Source of the DNA: Silurus meridionalis
Taxonomy: Eukaryota > Chordata > Actinopteri > Siluriformes > Siluridae
NCBI RefSeq assembly: GCF_014805685.1
Contig: NC_060907.1
Span: forward strand, 7,711,992-7,775,991
DNA length: 64,000 nt
Reading direction: 5' to 3'
The notes beneath the pieces are model-generated. The model was not told the DNA's origin. It saw nothing but the letters and a program-made list of their open reading frames with translations, and did not search any database. Made by a program: the position numbers and the translations under genes. Positions 1-13,668 of this stretch are shown one piece after another. Numbering within the stretch: position 1 is the first letter of the stretch; each line of letters begins with the position of its first letter.

Positions 1-3000
1 TCACTACATTTTACTATTGTCTGAAGAAAAAAAATGAAACATTGGATTTGATTATTGGCAAAATGAGGAAGGAAAAGAGAAAGAGTTGCTGCACCGATTT
101 AAATTCACATCGAAGGCAGTGCTTCAGTATTTCCCAGAATGCTCAATGCGGAGGTGGTACTTTTCATAATAACACCATGCCCTTTTCATAAATTATTGCC
201 TACACAATTGCAGTAAAAGCAAACAAAAAGGTCTAACAGAGCGTTTTAACCATTAACTTTTGAAGTTTTAAGGTCAAGACATGTTGCATGATTTTTTCTC
301 CTTTTTTTCCCCAAGTGCTTTGATCTCTTTTCTTTGCTTCACATATAATATGCTTCCAGAACTTTGAAATCTTAAAGCATGTGTGTTGAATGGTTAAAAA
401 AAAACTGCATGAACTAATGTCTGGCCTAAAGCTACAGAAACATAGCTACAGCCAATTTTTCCCCATCTCTCTACAGGAACCTACTGGGGGGTAAAATATC
501 CCAGGGACAACCTTTAAAGCATGCAGGAACCAATTCCCTGCTTCTAAGACCCTCTTCACACACAACTCCCAATATACAGAGGCTCCCTGGAAGCTTTTAA
601 TGAGTCTGGCTTCCGTCTAATTAATGAAGGGAAAATGGTGGATACGGCTCTCTTTTTTTCTTCCTCCTCAAACCGTAATATGTCTGATGGCTCATTAAAA
701 GCCATTCCGTCTGCAATCCTGTAGATGCTATAGATGCTCCTGCTGGGAGGAAAAAAGGTCCTGGGAATGAGGGAGATAGGAAAGGGTGGGTTCTGGGCCT
801 GGGCCTTTATTCTTACACATCCCTTGTTGCTTGTATTCTGGTGGGAATGTAAAAGAGTCTCTCTTCCGGCAGCCGAATAAAAGGGCAACGTTCTAAAACA
901 TCCGTCCCACATAGGGCATCACTAATTTATCCCTCTGCTAGTTCAGATTTGTCCGCATCCCATGGCGTCCTTGGATGCCAGATCTGGGGAGGTCAGAATC
1001 GGAATATTAGAAACAGTTTTTAGGCATTTCCTTTTCGCAGGAGAGAATTTCTTTTTTTCTTTTCGTACAACATTAGCAAACGATTGAGAAAGACTTTGGA
1101 GACCCAGATGCACCGCTTTGCTATTATTACCTGCAAACTTTCTTTCTTACGAATAATATCTAGGCTGAATATTGTGATCTGCAGCATCGTCTCCAACCTT
1201 GTTTCATTCTTCAAACCCCGAAGAAGACAATGAATCGCGAATTGTTCATTACCTCGTGCTAAATAGCTCTGTGAATGAGTGCGAAGCGAGGTCTGTTTAT
1301 TCCTAAATATGATCTGTGAGCCTTTAAGGAAAAAAAAAAACAAAAAACAAAGAAAAAAGCCAATGAAGTTTATCACCATTTAACGCCCGAGTGCTCGTTT
1401 CATAATGCGGCGACAAAAGGTATGTGTGTATGATTAATAGTCGGAGATATAAATGAGTTTAAATGTTAAATACCTCCTCGGCTCATTTTTCACCCAGGCC
1501 ATTGTTCCTTGGATTGTGCCATATCAAATCTGGCTTGTCAGTGTTAGTGATATTATTCATTCTGCATTCAGGGTTCGGCATCGTCGCGCCCCGGCGCCAT
1601 CGGTCATCGTTTAAAACAGTCTTTACCATTCATTTTGCGGGACTGTGCGGGTAGAAGATACAACCTATGCAAGCATGTTGATGTCCATAAGCTTGCCTTT
1701 GATTCTTTTATTCACATATGACAAAGTAGCACTGGCTGGCACCATCGTCCACACTGGGGCTCGGCCTTCTCAAGAGACCTGAGCGTGTGGTTTAGTGTTA
1801 GACTTAAACTGGTGTATAATACAACAAAGGGCAGGGACAAAATGGTGTCCTTTCAAAGCCCTGTTTTCAACCCTGTACAGCAAAAGAGGCAATTATCCCA
1901 CTGTGCTCTGTATCTGTTTTCTCATCCTCTTCTTTTCACTGCAGCCTCTCGATAGCTCGGCACACCCCGAAGCCTTTTGTTCCTCGTTCATCATAGGAGA
2001 GCTACTTCGTGTTTTTAACGCTCAAATAAATGCTCGCGTTTCATCTTTATCATCCGCGGGTTAGATTGATGTGTCCTTCCACTCGTAATAGCATTGTCTT
2101 TTCTCTTGCTATGAACGTACAATTCACATGTCCTGTTCTGCAACCTTGAATTTCCTGCATGTTCAGAAATACTGTTGTAATGAACTGCATGAATAAAATC
2201 AAGCTAAACTGAGCATGCTACGTTTGTCTAGTTTCAGTTCGGACTAACATACTACTGCAATTGCTGGTAAGACATGACACTTGAAAATACTTGCTTGTAT
2301 ACCAAGTAAGAATAATGAAAGTATTAAGAGTGCCAATAGTGGTAATGGAAAAAAATGATTTATGATCAGATGGTACATTGTATAGAAGTTTTCATTGTAT
2401 CTTGCTTTTTGAACATTGCAAGAGATTTTGAAGGACAAATACAAGTGCATGTCCGCCATCAGGGAACTAGATTTGATTTGAGGCTTTGTAGATATTAATG
2501 ATTTCCAATCACAGGCCACAAGAGACAAGCAAAAGACTTTTCATATTTCCCAGTTTAATTGTGCGACTTTTGTGTTACTTACGTTGATTTTCTGCAAAAC
2601 CCCTTAAGATTATGCTAATCAGGGTGTTGGGGTTTTTCCTGACTCCAGGTTGCAAGAGTTATTTTAATTAGTAGTGTCTAAGACCACTACTTTTAGCAAC
2701 AAGCACTTGCTTATAAACCTAACAGAAACAGAGTTAGAAAATGCTGACTAAAAAAGCAGATCTGGGTTTTTTCAAATAAATATATGCACCAACCTGAAGA
2801 CAGTTATGGATTAATAGAAGAAGCATAATCTGACCACTGCTTACACTTAAAATAGATTCCTAAAGGCCATGAATTAAGATTTGCATTCTGATAGATGGGT
2901 CTTGATTTTCCTGGTTTCACAGATGCACTTTCACATGACCAGGAAAGCAAAGCATAATGGACCTGTTCAGGAAAAAGGACAGAAGTTGTGACCAGCATTT

Positions 3001-4490
3001 AAAGAAGAGAAAGTATATGCCTGTTATTGTGAAATATTTGGCCAGTGGACATTTAAAGACAGCTCGTAGTCTTTGTGAATGTTCATGTCCCCCTCTTCCA
3101 GACTACACCTAGGGTATATTCTTTATTGATTAATGATAGCCGAATCCATCTTATCAATGATTCAAGCAGATCTAATAGATGATATAATGTATGGTTTAAT
3201 ATGATCTGTAAAAACATTTGCATTTTTGTTTTACTCTTAAAGACTAGCAAACTTGTCTCTGCTCCTGGTTTGGTTGAACAAAATATGTGGAGGCAAATAA
3301 GACAGCGCTGACAAATAGCAGCTGGGATCTGTGTATTTTTCCCACGAACTCATGCCTCAGTAAGTGCTCGGTAAGTCAAAATGGGTGGTAAAAGGCGGGG
3401 ATGGAATCAGCAAATTGGCAGTTCCATAGGCCAATGGTAAAGGATGCTGACAGGCAACTGTGGATCACTGCATTTTCTCTGGCGGATGTAACAACGATTT
3501 GCGGCGAGCAGAACAGAACGGGTGTACTGAAGCACATAGTGAGAGGCGGACAAACAGGTGAGAAGAGGAAGGAAAGGAGAACTTGGCTGAGTGATGTGCC
3601 TTGTCAGTTTAATGGTCTGCTACATCTGGGGGTGTGTCTATACATTTGAACTTCCAGGCATGAGGCTTCACACAAGAAATAAGTAGATATACACAAGTTT
3701 CGCATCAGTGGACATGATGACTAATTACAACCGACACTGGGTCGGTACTAATCAAAACCAACAGCAGATACAAAGCTGCAGGGTATAACCTATCAACTGT
3801 GACAGTAACAAAACAAAAGATACACTGGAATCGCTGTCGTAATTAATTGTTTGTGATAGGGATGCTCTATATCTCCATTGCTAAATGTACTAGACTAAAA
3901 TAAAGGTTTGTTAGTGCCAGTAATCTTGTTCTATACACATCTTAATTCTCATGCAGATTTATGTACGAGTCCCTTAGCCAGCGCAAAATATCAAACAGCA
4001 CCATGTTTGAACATTAGCCAAAATGTAACCCACAACATTTTCTTTAGAAATTTCTCGAGTCTCCAGGTCTCCAGGGCTAGATTTTTGTTTGGAGATTGTT
4101 GTTATTGTTGTTATACCGCCATCAGATGGCTTATGTGTTGTTTTCACATGTTTGAGACTCACAATTCAACTGCTGGAGAAGAGACAGCAGCCTAGCATAT
4201 ACTGTTAGTTCATCACCTTGGACAGCGACACAAACGTTCACCTTACTTGCCCTACTTATTTATGTAGCAGGGGTTCTTTTTTGTCAGTTATCCCATTTAT
4301 CCAAACCCCAAACACACACACACACACACCTGTCAAATATTGTGCAGTTCCCTCCTTAAGGCATAGATTCCACAACACCACAACACCTCTGCTGTAGTCT
4401 CTGGCACCAAGATGTTAGGAGAGACTTTATGTCATGTAAAATGGCTCCATGGATTGACATCTATAAGCATTGAGTGCCCATAGAACTGTG
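1..4490. other. intergenic, mostly single-copy
   Basis: No gene or recognisable transposon. Short frames here are unsupported. The stretch around 540-960 is more complex than the flanks, with TTAATTAATG-type homeodomain motifs. A short (CA)n lies at 4312-4330. Confidence 0.4.
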
Positions 4491-4494
4491 CCTG

Positions 4495-5100
4495 TTTGGT
4501 ACTGTATTTCTATAGCGCTTTATTCACAACTAATATTTAAATGTATGTGTATTTATCCTTGATGAGCTGCCTGGAGCGACTGTGGCAAGGAAGAATTCTA
4601 AGACATTATGAGGAAGAAACCTTGTTTGGAATCAGACTCAGAAGGGGAACCCATCATCATTTGAGTGATATCAGTAATCATGATAATATAAATCATGAAA
4701 ACATTACAAACACCGGTGAGTGAGAAATATCATGAGCACCAAAGTATGTGATTATGAATAATTTCCATTCTACAGTCTTCTACAGTCAGTTGGAGTTGTG
4801 GAACCAGGCGCTCCTGAGCAACTCATTAATTAACATCTTAACACCAGCTCCTTCATGCCAGAGTTTCAAGTGTTCTATGATGGAAAATAAATACATATGT
4901 AGAATGTTATTTTAAGTATTGATTAAGGGGTTGTTTATCCCTAATGTCCGGACATCTGGTACATCTCTGGATGGCTCTGGATCCTTGCGGGGTTGGCATC
5001 TTCTCTTTGAAGGTCTGAAAAATGTATAAGGTGGAACACAACTGGAGCTGGCACAACCTCTGGATGCCTCAGGATGGGTATAAAAAGAGAGGCAGTGGAG
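4495..5100 (-). mobile_element. LINE 3' end remnant
   Basis: The plus strand reads 'tatagcgcttt...' and then '...gatgagctgcctgg...', 'gaggaagaaacc' and 'ggggaaccca', the reverse of the 3' end of the LINE at 27500-28275. The 4955-5090 part matches the reverse complement of 27660-27830. It is a 5'-truncated non-LTR copy. Confidence 0.6.
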
Positions 5101-5409
5101 AGTACATTAGCGTTCATAATATTAACAAGCACAAGATGGTAATGTGCATTTGATCGGATGTACTGTAGCACAAGGTAATGATATGTGTTATGACCACGAT
5201 CATGATTTGTGTCCTTTGACCACGTTTGATAGGCACTAACTCCACACCCAAACTGCTATTTTGGGTCATAATCTAACCCTGTTGCTTAGCCATCAAAATA
5301 TTTTATCTTGAAAATGTCACTCAGATCTTTATGCAAATTCAAGTGACCTCTCTTTTTCTTTTCAGCCTAATATATGTAGGTGTCACTATATCAAGATAAT
5401 CATTGTCAT

Positions 5410-5548
5410 TTCAGTGGTTTTGTGTTCAAATACCAGCATCTCCAAACTGCCTCTGGTCCCTTGAGCAAGGCCTTTAACCCTAAAGTAAGATCATTGTAAT
5501 TCGCTCTGGATAAATGTCTTCTAAATGCTATACATGTAAATGTGATGA
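5410..5548 (+). mobile_element. tRNA-derived SINE remnant (Mermaid/HE1-like)
   Basis: Contains the sequence order seen in related copies: a GTTCAAATACCAGCA box, CTTGAGCAAGGC, TTTAACCCT, and a tail like CGCTCTGGATAAATG. The 5' head is degenerate. Confidence 0.55.
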
Positions 5549-7010
5549 AAGAACTGGGATTGCATGGCACACAGCTTAGCAAAGTCAAGAGATCTTAAAT
5601 CAGCCATTATCCTGGATTGGTTTGATTTGATGTGCACAAGAGCACTAATCCCTACTTCTTATATATACTGTAATTGCTGTCAAATGGTACCAAAAGGTAT
5701 TTCTGTTCCCTATCATTTAGTTGGTTATGAATTATTACTTTAGAAGAAAATACACGTAAAACATCATTGTACACATACAGTAAATAAGGGATTGGAGCAT
5801 TCACTTTTTTTTTTGTTATAAAAAGTGTACAAAGCTACAAAAGTGTACAAGGTCACTTTAGAACTCTTGTTCTATACATTTCTCAATTCTCCAGTTTATC
5901 CATACACTGGACTCCAGGTTTATCCAGATGCTCACATTATTGCTCCTCTTTTATTTAAATCTGACGGTACAAATAAACACATTCGTCATATCTAACTGTA
6001 ATCCATCACAGTCTATTTAAAATACAGCATAACCAACAGTTTTGGCTAAAGCCTGTGGTACGTTTTTAAAAATCAAACTGTTGTGCAGAATGAAGCCGAA
6101 CATGTGTTTCGGTACTGGAAGTCTTCTATTCCTGCCATTTCAGCCCATAAAACTCTGCATGCTAAATGAGGTCATCAATCACGATCATGAAGTTCTCTAA
6201 CGTGACATACATAAACTGAAACCAAATTAAGGGGCATTTTGCAGGAATATTACCATCTGAGGAGCTGAAATATTGATTGCTAGAGCTGATTAAGTAACAA
6301 AATAGTAATGTGATTTTTTTTGGCTTCGCACTTCCTTAACGTGACTTTTAAGTAAACCAGTGGCAAAAGATTTTTTTATAGTTATTTCTCAGCTGTATTT
6401 AAATACTTAGACTGGCATTTCACATAAACTATCACATGGACGTTCTGCATTGCCAAGGCTTATAATTTTTTTACCATTTCTTTGCCCCTGATGTCTCTAT
6501 TCTATTACCCCATAGCTACTGACTAGGATGAAATGAGCTAGTGTATGCACTTGGAACGTTCATCATTACAGTGCATCACTGTCTACCTGCCTCTTATACA
6601 TGCATAAACTCATAGATTTTCAAGATAGTCTAGATTTTATTCCAGACTGTTTTGCTACGAGGACTCCTTGTTGGGAATCAATCTTGCAAACTCCAAGTGA
6701 TATCCTGAATAAGACTATGTTTAAATCCCATTCCCACCTATTTTCAAAGAAATTCTGACCAATCCCTCCAGTCCTCATTTTAATTTGTACCCCCAATATT
6801 TACTAGAGCAATCCTGATTACTTTGCAGCAACCCTGCATGGTACATTGCTATCTTGATGAACATGTCTTTTCTTTCTTTCGTGAGCTGTATATCTAAAAA
6901 AACTGTCTATGAGACTCCTATATGTTTTTTTTTTTTTTTTTTTTGGCATGAATTCACATTTTTAACATTTCTAGCACATTTTATTGTTAATTAAACTTCA
7001 ATTCAATTCA
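5549..7010. other. intergenic, nothing recognised
   Basis: AT-rich single-copy sequence without a supported gene or repeat. A poly-T run lies at 6926-6944. Confidence 0.4.
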
Positions 7011-7014
7011 TTTT

Positions 7015-7330
7015 TGTTTGTATAGCGCTTTTAACAATGCACATTGTTTTAAAACAGCTTTACAGATATAAGGTGGTTATAATAAGCAGTTTTATAAAAC
7101 AGTGTCTAAGTTTTAGTGCCTGTACATTTGTTTCTTATAAGTTTATCCCTAATGAGCATTTTGCCCACCTCAAAATTCCCTGAGATGGCGTGAGGAAGAA
7201 ACCGTGAGAGGATCCAGACTCAAAAGTAAACCCATTGTCATCTGGGTGGCACCAAATGTCCATTCATTACAGTTCCATCATTGTTGAGGTGTGCTTTTTA
7301 GTGATAGGCTCTTAAATGCAAAACTGTTCA
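7015..7330 (-). mobile_element. LINE 3' end remnant
   Basis: Starts on the plus strand with 'tatagcgcttttaacaatg', continues 'acagctttacagat', then 'gaggaagaaaccg' and 'caaaagtaaaccca'. It is the same 3' end family as at 4495, 56890 and 60483, antisense to the window. Confidence 0.55.
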
Positions 7331-9141
7331 TGCAAACTGTGGTCCTGAGCAATTGAAGTAGATATTAATTATAGTTCTTGAGTTGCTGAGTAACTTCCCT
7401 GTCTTACTAAACCAGTCATAATATTGTATTGTTCATTTTCTATGAGTCTACATATATTAGATACAGAACATCCAATTTTGATTTTATTTTTTAAGCATTA
7501 TATTTATAAAATGGGATTTTATCTCAACTGTAATTTGGCTAAGCATCATGATAATATTTTTTTTTAAGCATTGGGCAATAATATTACTTCACAACTGAAC
7601 TTTAGATAAAAATGCAATTGAGGCAAACACACTTCTGGACAGTTTTTCAGCTCCGGGTATGAGATATCTTATAGAGAAATTGCAGTGGAATTAAAAAGAA
7701 TAACAGCTTGCCATATCAGCACAAGTTTAGGAGGCCAGTGACAAGCTGCCACGATGAATAGAAATACTTCTCTATCTAAAGGTAAAGACTTTCTAGCTAT
7801 CTAGTTTTTCTTCCCAGGTTAATATTGCTCTTCCTCCTCATCAACCAGTAGCGATTGGCTGTAAACATAAACAAAATCATTCTCATGGCTAACTTAACTG
7901 GAAATACAGCTTGCTAGCATTAGCGAGACAATATTATTAGCAATAGCATTTTTTTCCTTATTTTTTTGCAAAAAAATGAACTGAAATAGGAAAAATACAG
8001 CTGCTCTTTATCAATGCTAATGTCGGCTAATTTTACCCTACCTTGACTAATGCTTTCATGAAGAATGTCAGCTTAGAATCTTTTGTTGATGAGTGAGAAC
8101 TCTTGTCTGCTGATGGAAACATCTTTTGACTGCAACTAAAGCTAAAAAAAATGCTGAAATGCTGAAAGGCTTACTGGAAATCAATAGGTCTTTGCACATC
8201 GTCTTGTGCGCACACACGTGTGCCAAATAGGCAATATCTATGCTATTTAGCCAAACATGGTACCGTAAAATATTCTTAACACCATCAGCCGGTAAAATCT
8301 AATGTGCTGGAGAACTTCCTGCATAGCATAAAAGTCATCAGATAACTGTTCATTGTGTGTGTGTGCGTGTGATGCTTTTACCACTGCCAGCTTGTCTACG
8401 CTCACTCTACCACCTCTTCACTTCTTCATGACATTGATTAGCAGGCTGCTTTGAATTCATTCCCTCTAGCGTGGGGTTCCAGTTAAGCTCGCCTGAGTGC
8501 TGATGTTAACACCAGGTGAAACTCGTCACACGCACCTCCGCTGATTAGCCGCAGCAAGTCCTCGCTCAATCACACACCCACACCCGCCGAGTGCTAAACG
8601 CCCTGCATGTTTCTTATTGCACGTGCGGCGAAGGCCAGACCCTTATAAGTCCACTGTAGCGCATTACGCACTTCAGCTGAGTTCGCATCTGTCTTGCATT
8701 ATAGGCATCCAACTCAGTTATAGACTGGCACAACAGGCACACAAATCACATTAACACAAGCAGTTCTTGGCAAAGTTTCTTGATTAGGGAGTGCCATCCC
8801 TCTGTATGGCTAAATGAGATCCCTCTTTAAGATTGCAATCAAGTTATTTACTTGGGGGTTATAAGGCAACACTGCAGACCGGGGCTCTAGAAATAAAGAC
8901 ATGCAAGAACATTTGTGGATCCATTTAAAAAAGTGTGCATATTGTTTTGCGATGAATCGTTTTAACATTTTCCCATCATTAAGAAACGATTTATGTATAT
9001 ATAATAATTAGTAGATGTACTATACTTTTATTATTTAGAAAGTGTCCAATAATCTGTGACATACATTTTATACATAGATTGATTTCTTCACGCTGAACAG
9101 TTTCTGATGCGCGTTCTCTCATCACCCTGCTGCTACGTGAA
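7331..9141. other. intergenic, nothing recognised
   Basis: No gene, tRNA or clear repeat. The part at 8400-8720 is richer in CpG than its surroundings (for example CACGTGCGGCGAAGG near 8618), but no promoter can be supported. Confidence 0.35.
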
Positions 9142-10218
9142 CATGACATACCACAACACTACGGAGATCGAGGCGTGTCCTGAGAGTCACACAGAATATA
9201 AATGAACATGGCAGAGATCATGGCTAAGGGCCATGCATTAGAAGTCAGAAGGCACTTAAGGAAATTGATGATTTGCTGTATGTCTGGAGCAAAGAAATAA
9301 AAGCGAACTATCTGTACCATATTAAATTGCATAGCATCATATTTCATATCATATTGCATTGAATCACATTGTGTTGAAACAAATCATAATTGGATCGTAC
9401 TGCATCGGAGGTGGGAAGTAACAGAGTACAAATACAGTTTTTTCTGGTACAGCATCTGTTCTTTACTTCACTATTTATTTTTTGGACTTTTTACTTTCAC
9501 TCATTACATTTTTTATACAAATATCTGTACTTTCTACTTCTTACATTCTCAAACCAGCCTCATTACTTCAGTTTTAATCTATTTGGTGACATGATCAATA
9601 TTTTTCTGCTCATTACGTGCCATTTTCAGCCCATCAACCTATTTCTTGTCATTGCGATCTACCACTATTGTATCATTTCCTGGCTCTCACACACCACAGA
9701 CGTAGGCTAGTTTACCAAGCAAACAATCATTAAGGCAGAAGGCAACAAGAATTCTGGGGTTAACGTGGATGAGACAGAAGGAGTCAGCATGTAAACATGA
9801 CTGAGAACAGAGACGTTCCTGATCACCCGATGATCATCATCTTTTCTCTGCTTGTGTTCTGTATGGTGGATGTTCAGCCTGAATACATTCATTAGGTAAC
9901 ATTTGAAATTCTTTTGTAGTAATATGATGTGAGTTACCAGTGTGACACTAAAACAGATAGTAGTAATGGCTATTTTTTACTTAATCACGTCAGAGCCCAA
10001 ACTTCATTACTTTAACTAAAAGTGTAGCCAATACTTTAACCAGAGCATATTAAAATATGAGTATCTGTACTTCTACTTGAGTGAAGGATATGTGTACTTT
10101 GGCCGTCTTTGCACTGCATCTGCAGCTGCTTCATGTACATCTTTAATGTATCGTATCTTTGGCTATGCATTGAGATGCGAATCACATAAGCCTTAGTTAT
10201 GGAGATGCACATCCCTAA
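9142..10218 (+). mobile_element. hAT-like element 'J', copy 1, split by an insertion
   Basis: 9142-9406 and 10113-10218 are two parts of one repeat whose second copy is at 35560-36648. Shared landmarks are 'ccatattaaattgcatag', 'gcattgaatc' and, near the end, 'gagatgcgaatc'. The right end reads GGAGATGCACATCCCTA, a hAT-style terminus. No coding capacity remains. Confidence 0.55.
9407..10112. mobile_element. DNA transposon 'K' inserted in J copy 1
   Basis: The ends are built from variants of AGTACTTTTACTTGAG, such as 'gtaacagagtacaaatac' on the left and 'gtacttctacttgagtgaa' on the right, in inverted sense. The insertion is bracketed by ACTGCATC at 9399-9406 and 10113-10120, an 8-bp candidate target duplication. 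The reading frame at 9390-9710 is probably chance. Confidence 0.5.
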
Positions 10219-11241
10219 TGCAAAATATTTAGATACAATTATTGCATAAAAAAATGCCCTGACAAGTAATTTACAAAACCAAACAGTACCAAAGCAAAAA
10301 CTAAGGCTTATGTCAGTGATCGCTGTACCATGCAGTACATGGATATTGTAATTCTTGCTAGTTTTCTAGTGAAGTACAAAAGTGAGGTGTGAGGTGCTAG
10401 CATATCCAGTAGCGACTCAGATTTCAGTCTTAGCATAGGCAAAGTATCTCTACCAACTGTTAATGAGATGATGATTTTAGGAATTCTTAAAAAAGTGTAC
10501 AGGGATATTTTGTGATATTTCACACACTCTGACTGAGCTGGTAAGATTTGAATTTTAAAGCTAGACAGGTAGTGGTCTGCTCTTATAGTTGTCAACTTAT
10601 TGCCATCTCAGCAAGTGACAAATCCATCGGACTGTTCCAGGCAGGGGTCATGGAGTGATTGATAGGGCATTCAGGTATCCCAGGGGTTTAAGGAAAAGGA
10701 AAAGAGAAGATGGAATCGTTTGGAAGGTTATAAGGTCAAAGAATTTGATCAAGGGTCTTGTGAAGGTAAGCCACCTCGTGGGTAGTTATTACTTGAAAAG
10801 CCAGTGATCCTGTACTTTAGCTTGACCCAGGAGTGAATGCTGTAGGTGAGACACACAGTAACAAAGCCACTGCATATAGGTTGTGTCCCTGACATATACA
10901 ATATCTGAACAAATGTAAAATGAAATACAAACATGCAATATTCTGTGATCATGTGCTTACCGAATTGGATTTTCTTTTGTGTTCTTTCATTACATGTGGG
11001 ATAAAAAACAGGCCATAATTTTATGATTACATTTTTTTTTGTATTGCATAATTTTTTTTAAGTGAAGAAGTTTTTTTTTTGCAGGAGGTTAAAAAACCTC
11101 ACTATATTTCACAGTACAAAGAGTAAGTAAATGCACTAGAAGGATTTAAAAAACTAGGATAAGCCATACTCACAAATCGAAATAAAGTAACAAAGAAGTA
11201 AATGCAAAGCTAAAATATAAGGCACTTTTGAATTACAAGGC

Positions 11242-11242
<1 letters not shown>
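10219..11242. other. intergenic, nothing recognised
   Basis: AT-rich, no supported gene. Homopolymer runs (A/T) are common. Confidence 0.35.

Positions 11243-11288
<46 letters not shown>
11243..11288 (+). repeat. (GAAA)n microsatellite
   Basis: Uninterrupted tetranucleotide tract of about 46 bp. Confidence 0.95.
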
Positions 11289-11806
11289 GCAGGGTAAAAA
11301 ATAGAGCAACTCTTTATGGGTTAACAGACAACAGGTGAACACAGTAGAGTAACAGACCGGTAACAGGACAGGGGTGGAGATAAAGGCCTATGTAAAAACA
11401 AACAAAAACATGTAGGTAATCAATAATGAACAAAGGCAGAGAAATTGACATTGAAACATTTTCTAAAAATGATATTCAAAATATGATGTGTGAGGTGCTA
11501 GCATTTGCAGTAGTGGTTTCTATATTAGCATATGCAAATAGAATCTGCAATTGCTCGCAAATGTGCTGGTAGAATTCACTAAAGTATTTTTTCTCTACAG
11601 ATGTCCAAGATAATTATGAGCTTCCCACTTTCTAAAATCAACACACACACTGAAAACGTAACTTCAAAACTATTACTTAACATTTTAAAAATGTAAAGAA
11701 CCCAAGGAAGTAGTTTTTACATTTGTTGCAAAATATACACTCCTATAAAGTCTATTTCTAACATCCTGTAATTAACATAGAATTGCAGGATGAGCGTAAA
11801 TATCAT

Positions 11807-12236
11807 TATATGGACAGTATGTTTGTGGACACCTGACCATAAAATAGTTTTTTTGAACATTCTGCTCCACACTCGGTCCTCATTTGCTGTTGATGTTCCA
11901 CTAGATTCTCGAGTTTGCTTGTGGAAATTTGTGATCATTCAGCCATAAGGGTGTTATTAAAATCAGGTACTGATGTAGATGAGGTGAGGAGGCCTGGGGT
12001 GCAGTCATCCCATAGGTGTTCAATAGGGTTGAAGCTCTATAGCAGGAGATCTTCCACTCCAACCCATTGAAAGCATATTGGCATTGTCATGCTGGAACAG
12101 GTTTGGGTCTCCCAGTCCAATCACATCCAACAATGTTCTATACAATTGTGTGCCTCCAACGTTGTGGTAAAAATTCAGAGAAGAAACACATATGGGATGA
12201 AGAGACATTTGTCCCAATATATTTGTCTATATAGTA
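11807..12236 (-). mobile_element. internally deleted Tc1-like element (family B, copy 1)
   Basis: The left end is TATATGGACAGTATGTTTG and the right end CCCAATATATTTGTCTATAT, an inverted pair. Inside, the minus strand encodes fragments such as LFQHDNA, the second-aspartate region of a Tc1-like DDE transposase, but with most of the gene missing. Confidence 0.7.
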
Positions 12237-13477
12237 TATATTATGGATACAAACAATGTGTGCATTGCACACACACAAACACACACACACACATACACCT
12301 TTTACACACCAGTTAATTTCTCACTGTCATGTGATCAAAACAACGTTGATAAAAGTGCAGAGATGTGTTTGGAAGGTGCAACATGAAGCCGATAACCACA
12401 ATAAACAAAAATGCAAAATAACCAGAAACATGATTAAGATAAACTTGACTTGCACATCATTAAAAAATAAAGAAGAATATGGAACAATGAGACAAAGGAA
12501 CAATAACCGAACCCTGAACCGTGGAACATAAAGCAAGAAAAACAACTAGCGCTGACAACCATGGAAAGACAAATGTGAGGCAAATGCAAGCATGGCAATG
12601 TGAGTCATCATAGAACTGTTAATTAGGTGTGGATCTGAAAAAAAAAAAAGTAATGTGACAAAAACCAAGAGGTGCAGTGGCTGATGGGAAACGTGGTTCT
12701 GTGGTATAAACCTGACACACAGCATACAGAAGGATTAAAAGCTTTGTTCAACAAGGATTGTCCTGCAGGACTAAAATCAACAGAGGAAAAAAAAAATAAT
12801 CATCTAACCGAATTAAACATGACGGGTATTTGTGTGGTGGTAAGAAACACGAGGGCATGGGCAGGTCAGCGCAGACGGTGCATATAAGAGCACAGAAGAA
12901 TCATCGTTCTACAGGGAACAATGTTAAGTGCTCACACCGACGAGTCAAGAAAGCCAGGCTGAAATTCAAAATGTGAAATGATTGCAGGGTAATTCACTCG
13001 AATAATAGCTGTCGGATTAGGAAGGCTTAGTGTGCACCCCAGACGATAGAATAACCCCGGCGTCGAGACTTTTTTTTCCGGTTGAGGTTGCCAACACATT
13101 TCTTCTGACCTGACTATCTGCTTGTCTCACAGTTCTTCCATTTGTATGCGTAAACATCCCTTTATTTAACACGACGCAACTGAAAAAAGTCAGGCACCTA
13201 ATGAAAGTGCAAATATTGGCAATAAATCAGTGAAGTCTATTTGAGGAATATATTAATGCATTGAACTCGGGGGAAAAACTCTACAAAAGGGACGAACACT
13301 GAATGCAAAGAAATCTGTGATTCCTGTGGACTTAAGTGAAACTATTTCAATGTAAATTGGAAGCCCGATTTCTGCTGATTTTCAAGGTGATGTTTGAATT
13401 TGAGGTGTCAATCTTGTGAATTTGACTACAAATACCATAGCACTTGTGAGAAAAATAAGACAAGTGGAAAACAAGTG
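12237..13477. other. intergenic
   Basis: A (CA)n tract lies at 12268-12296. The rest is unannotated single-copy sequence; the frames here are short and unsupported. Confidence 0.4.
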
Positions 13478-13620
13478 GTAGCTCAGTAGTTAAAGTGTTG
13501 GATTTCTGACTGGAGTTCAAATCCCAGCACCATCAAGCTGCCATTAACCCTTAGCTGCTCAAGTTGTATAAATGAGATCATTGTAGGTCACTCTGGCATC
13601 TGCTAAAATGCCTTAAATGG
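13478..13620 (+). mobile_element. tRNA-derived SINE (Mermaid/HE1-like) with microsatellite tail
   Basis: The head 'tagctcagtagttaaag' and the box 'gttcaaatcccagcacc' resemble tRNA A and B boxes. They are followed by the CACTCTGGCATCTGCTAAA-type tail shared with other fish SINEs. The (AAAAG)n at 13621 starts directly at its 3' end. Confidence 0.65.
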
Positions 13621-13668
13621 AAAAGAAAAGAAAAGAAAAGAAAAGAAAAGAAAAGAAAAGAAAAGAAA
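13621..13668 (+). repeat. (AAAAG)n microsatellite
   Basis: Nearly ten perfect pentanucleotide units, directly at the SINE 3' end, as expected if they grew from its A-rich tail. Confidence 0.95.
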
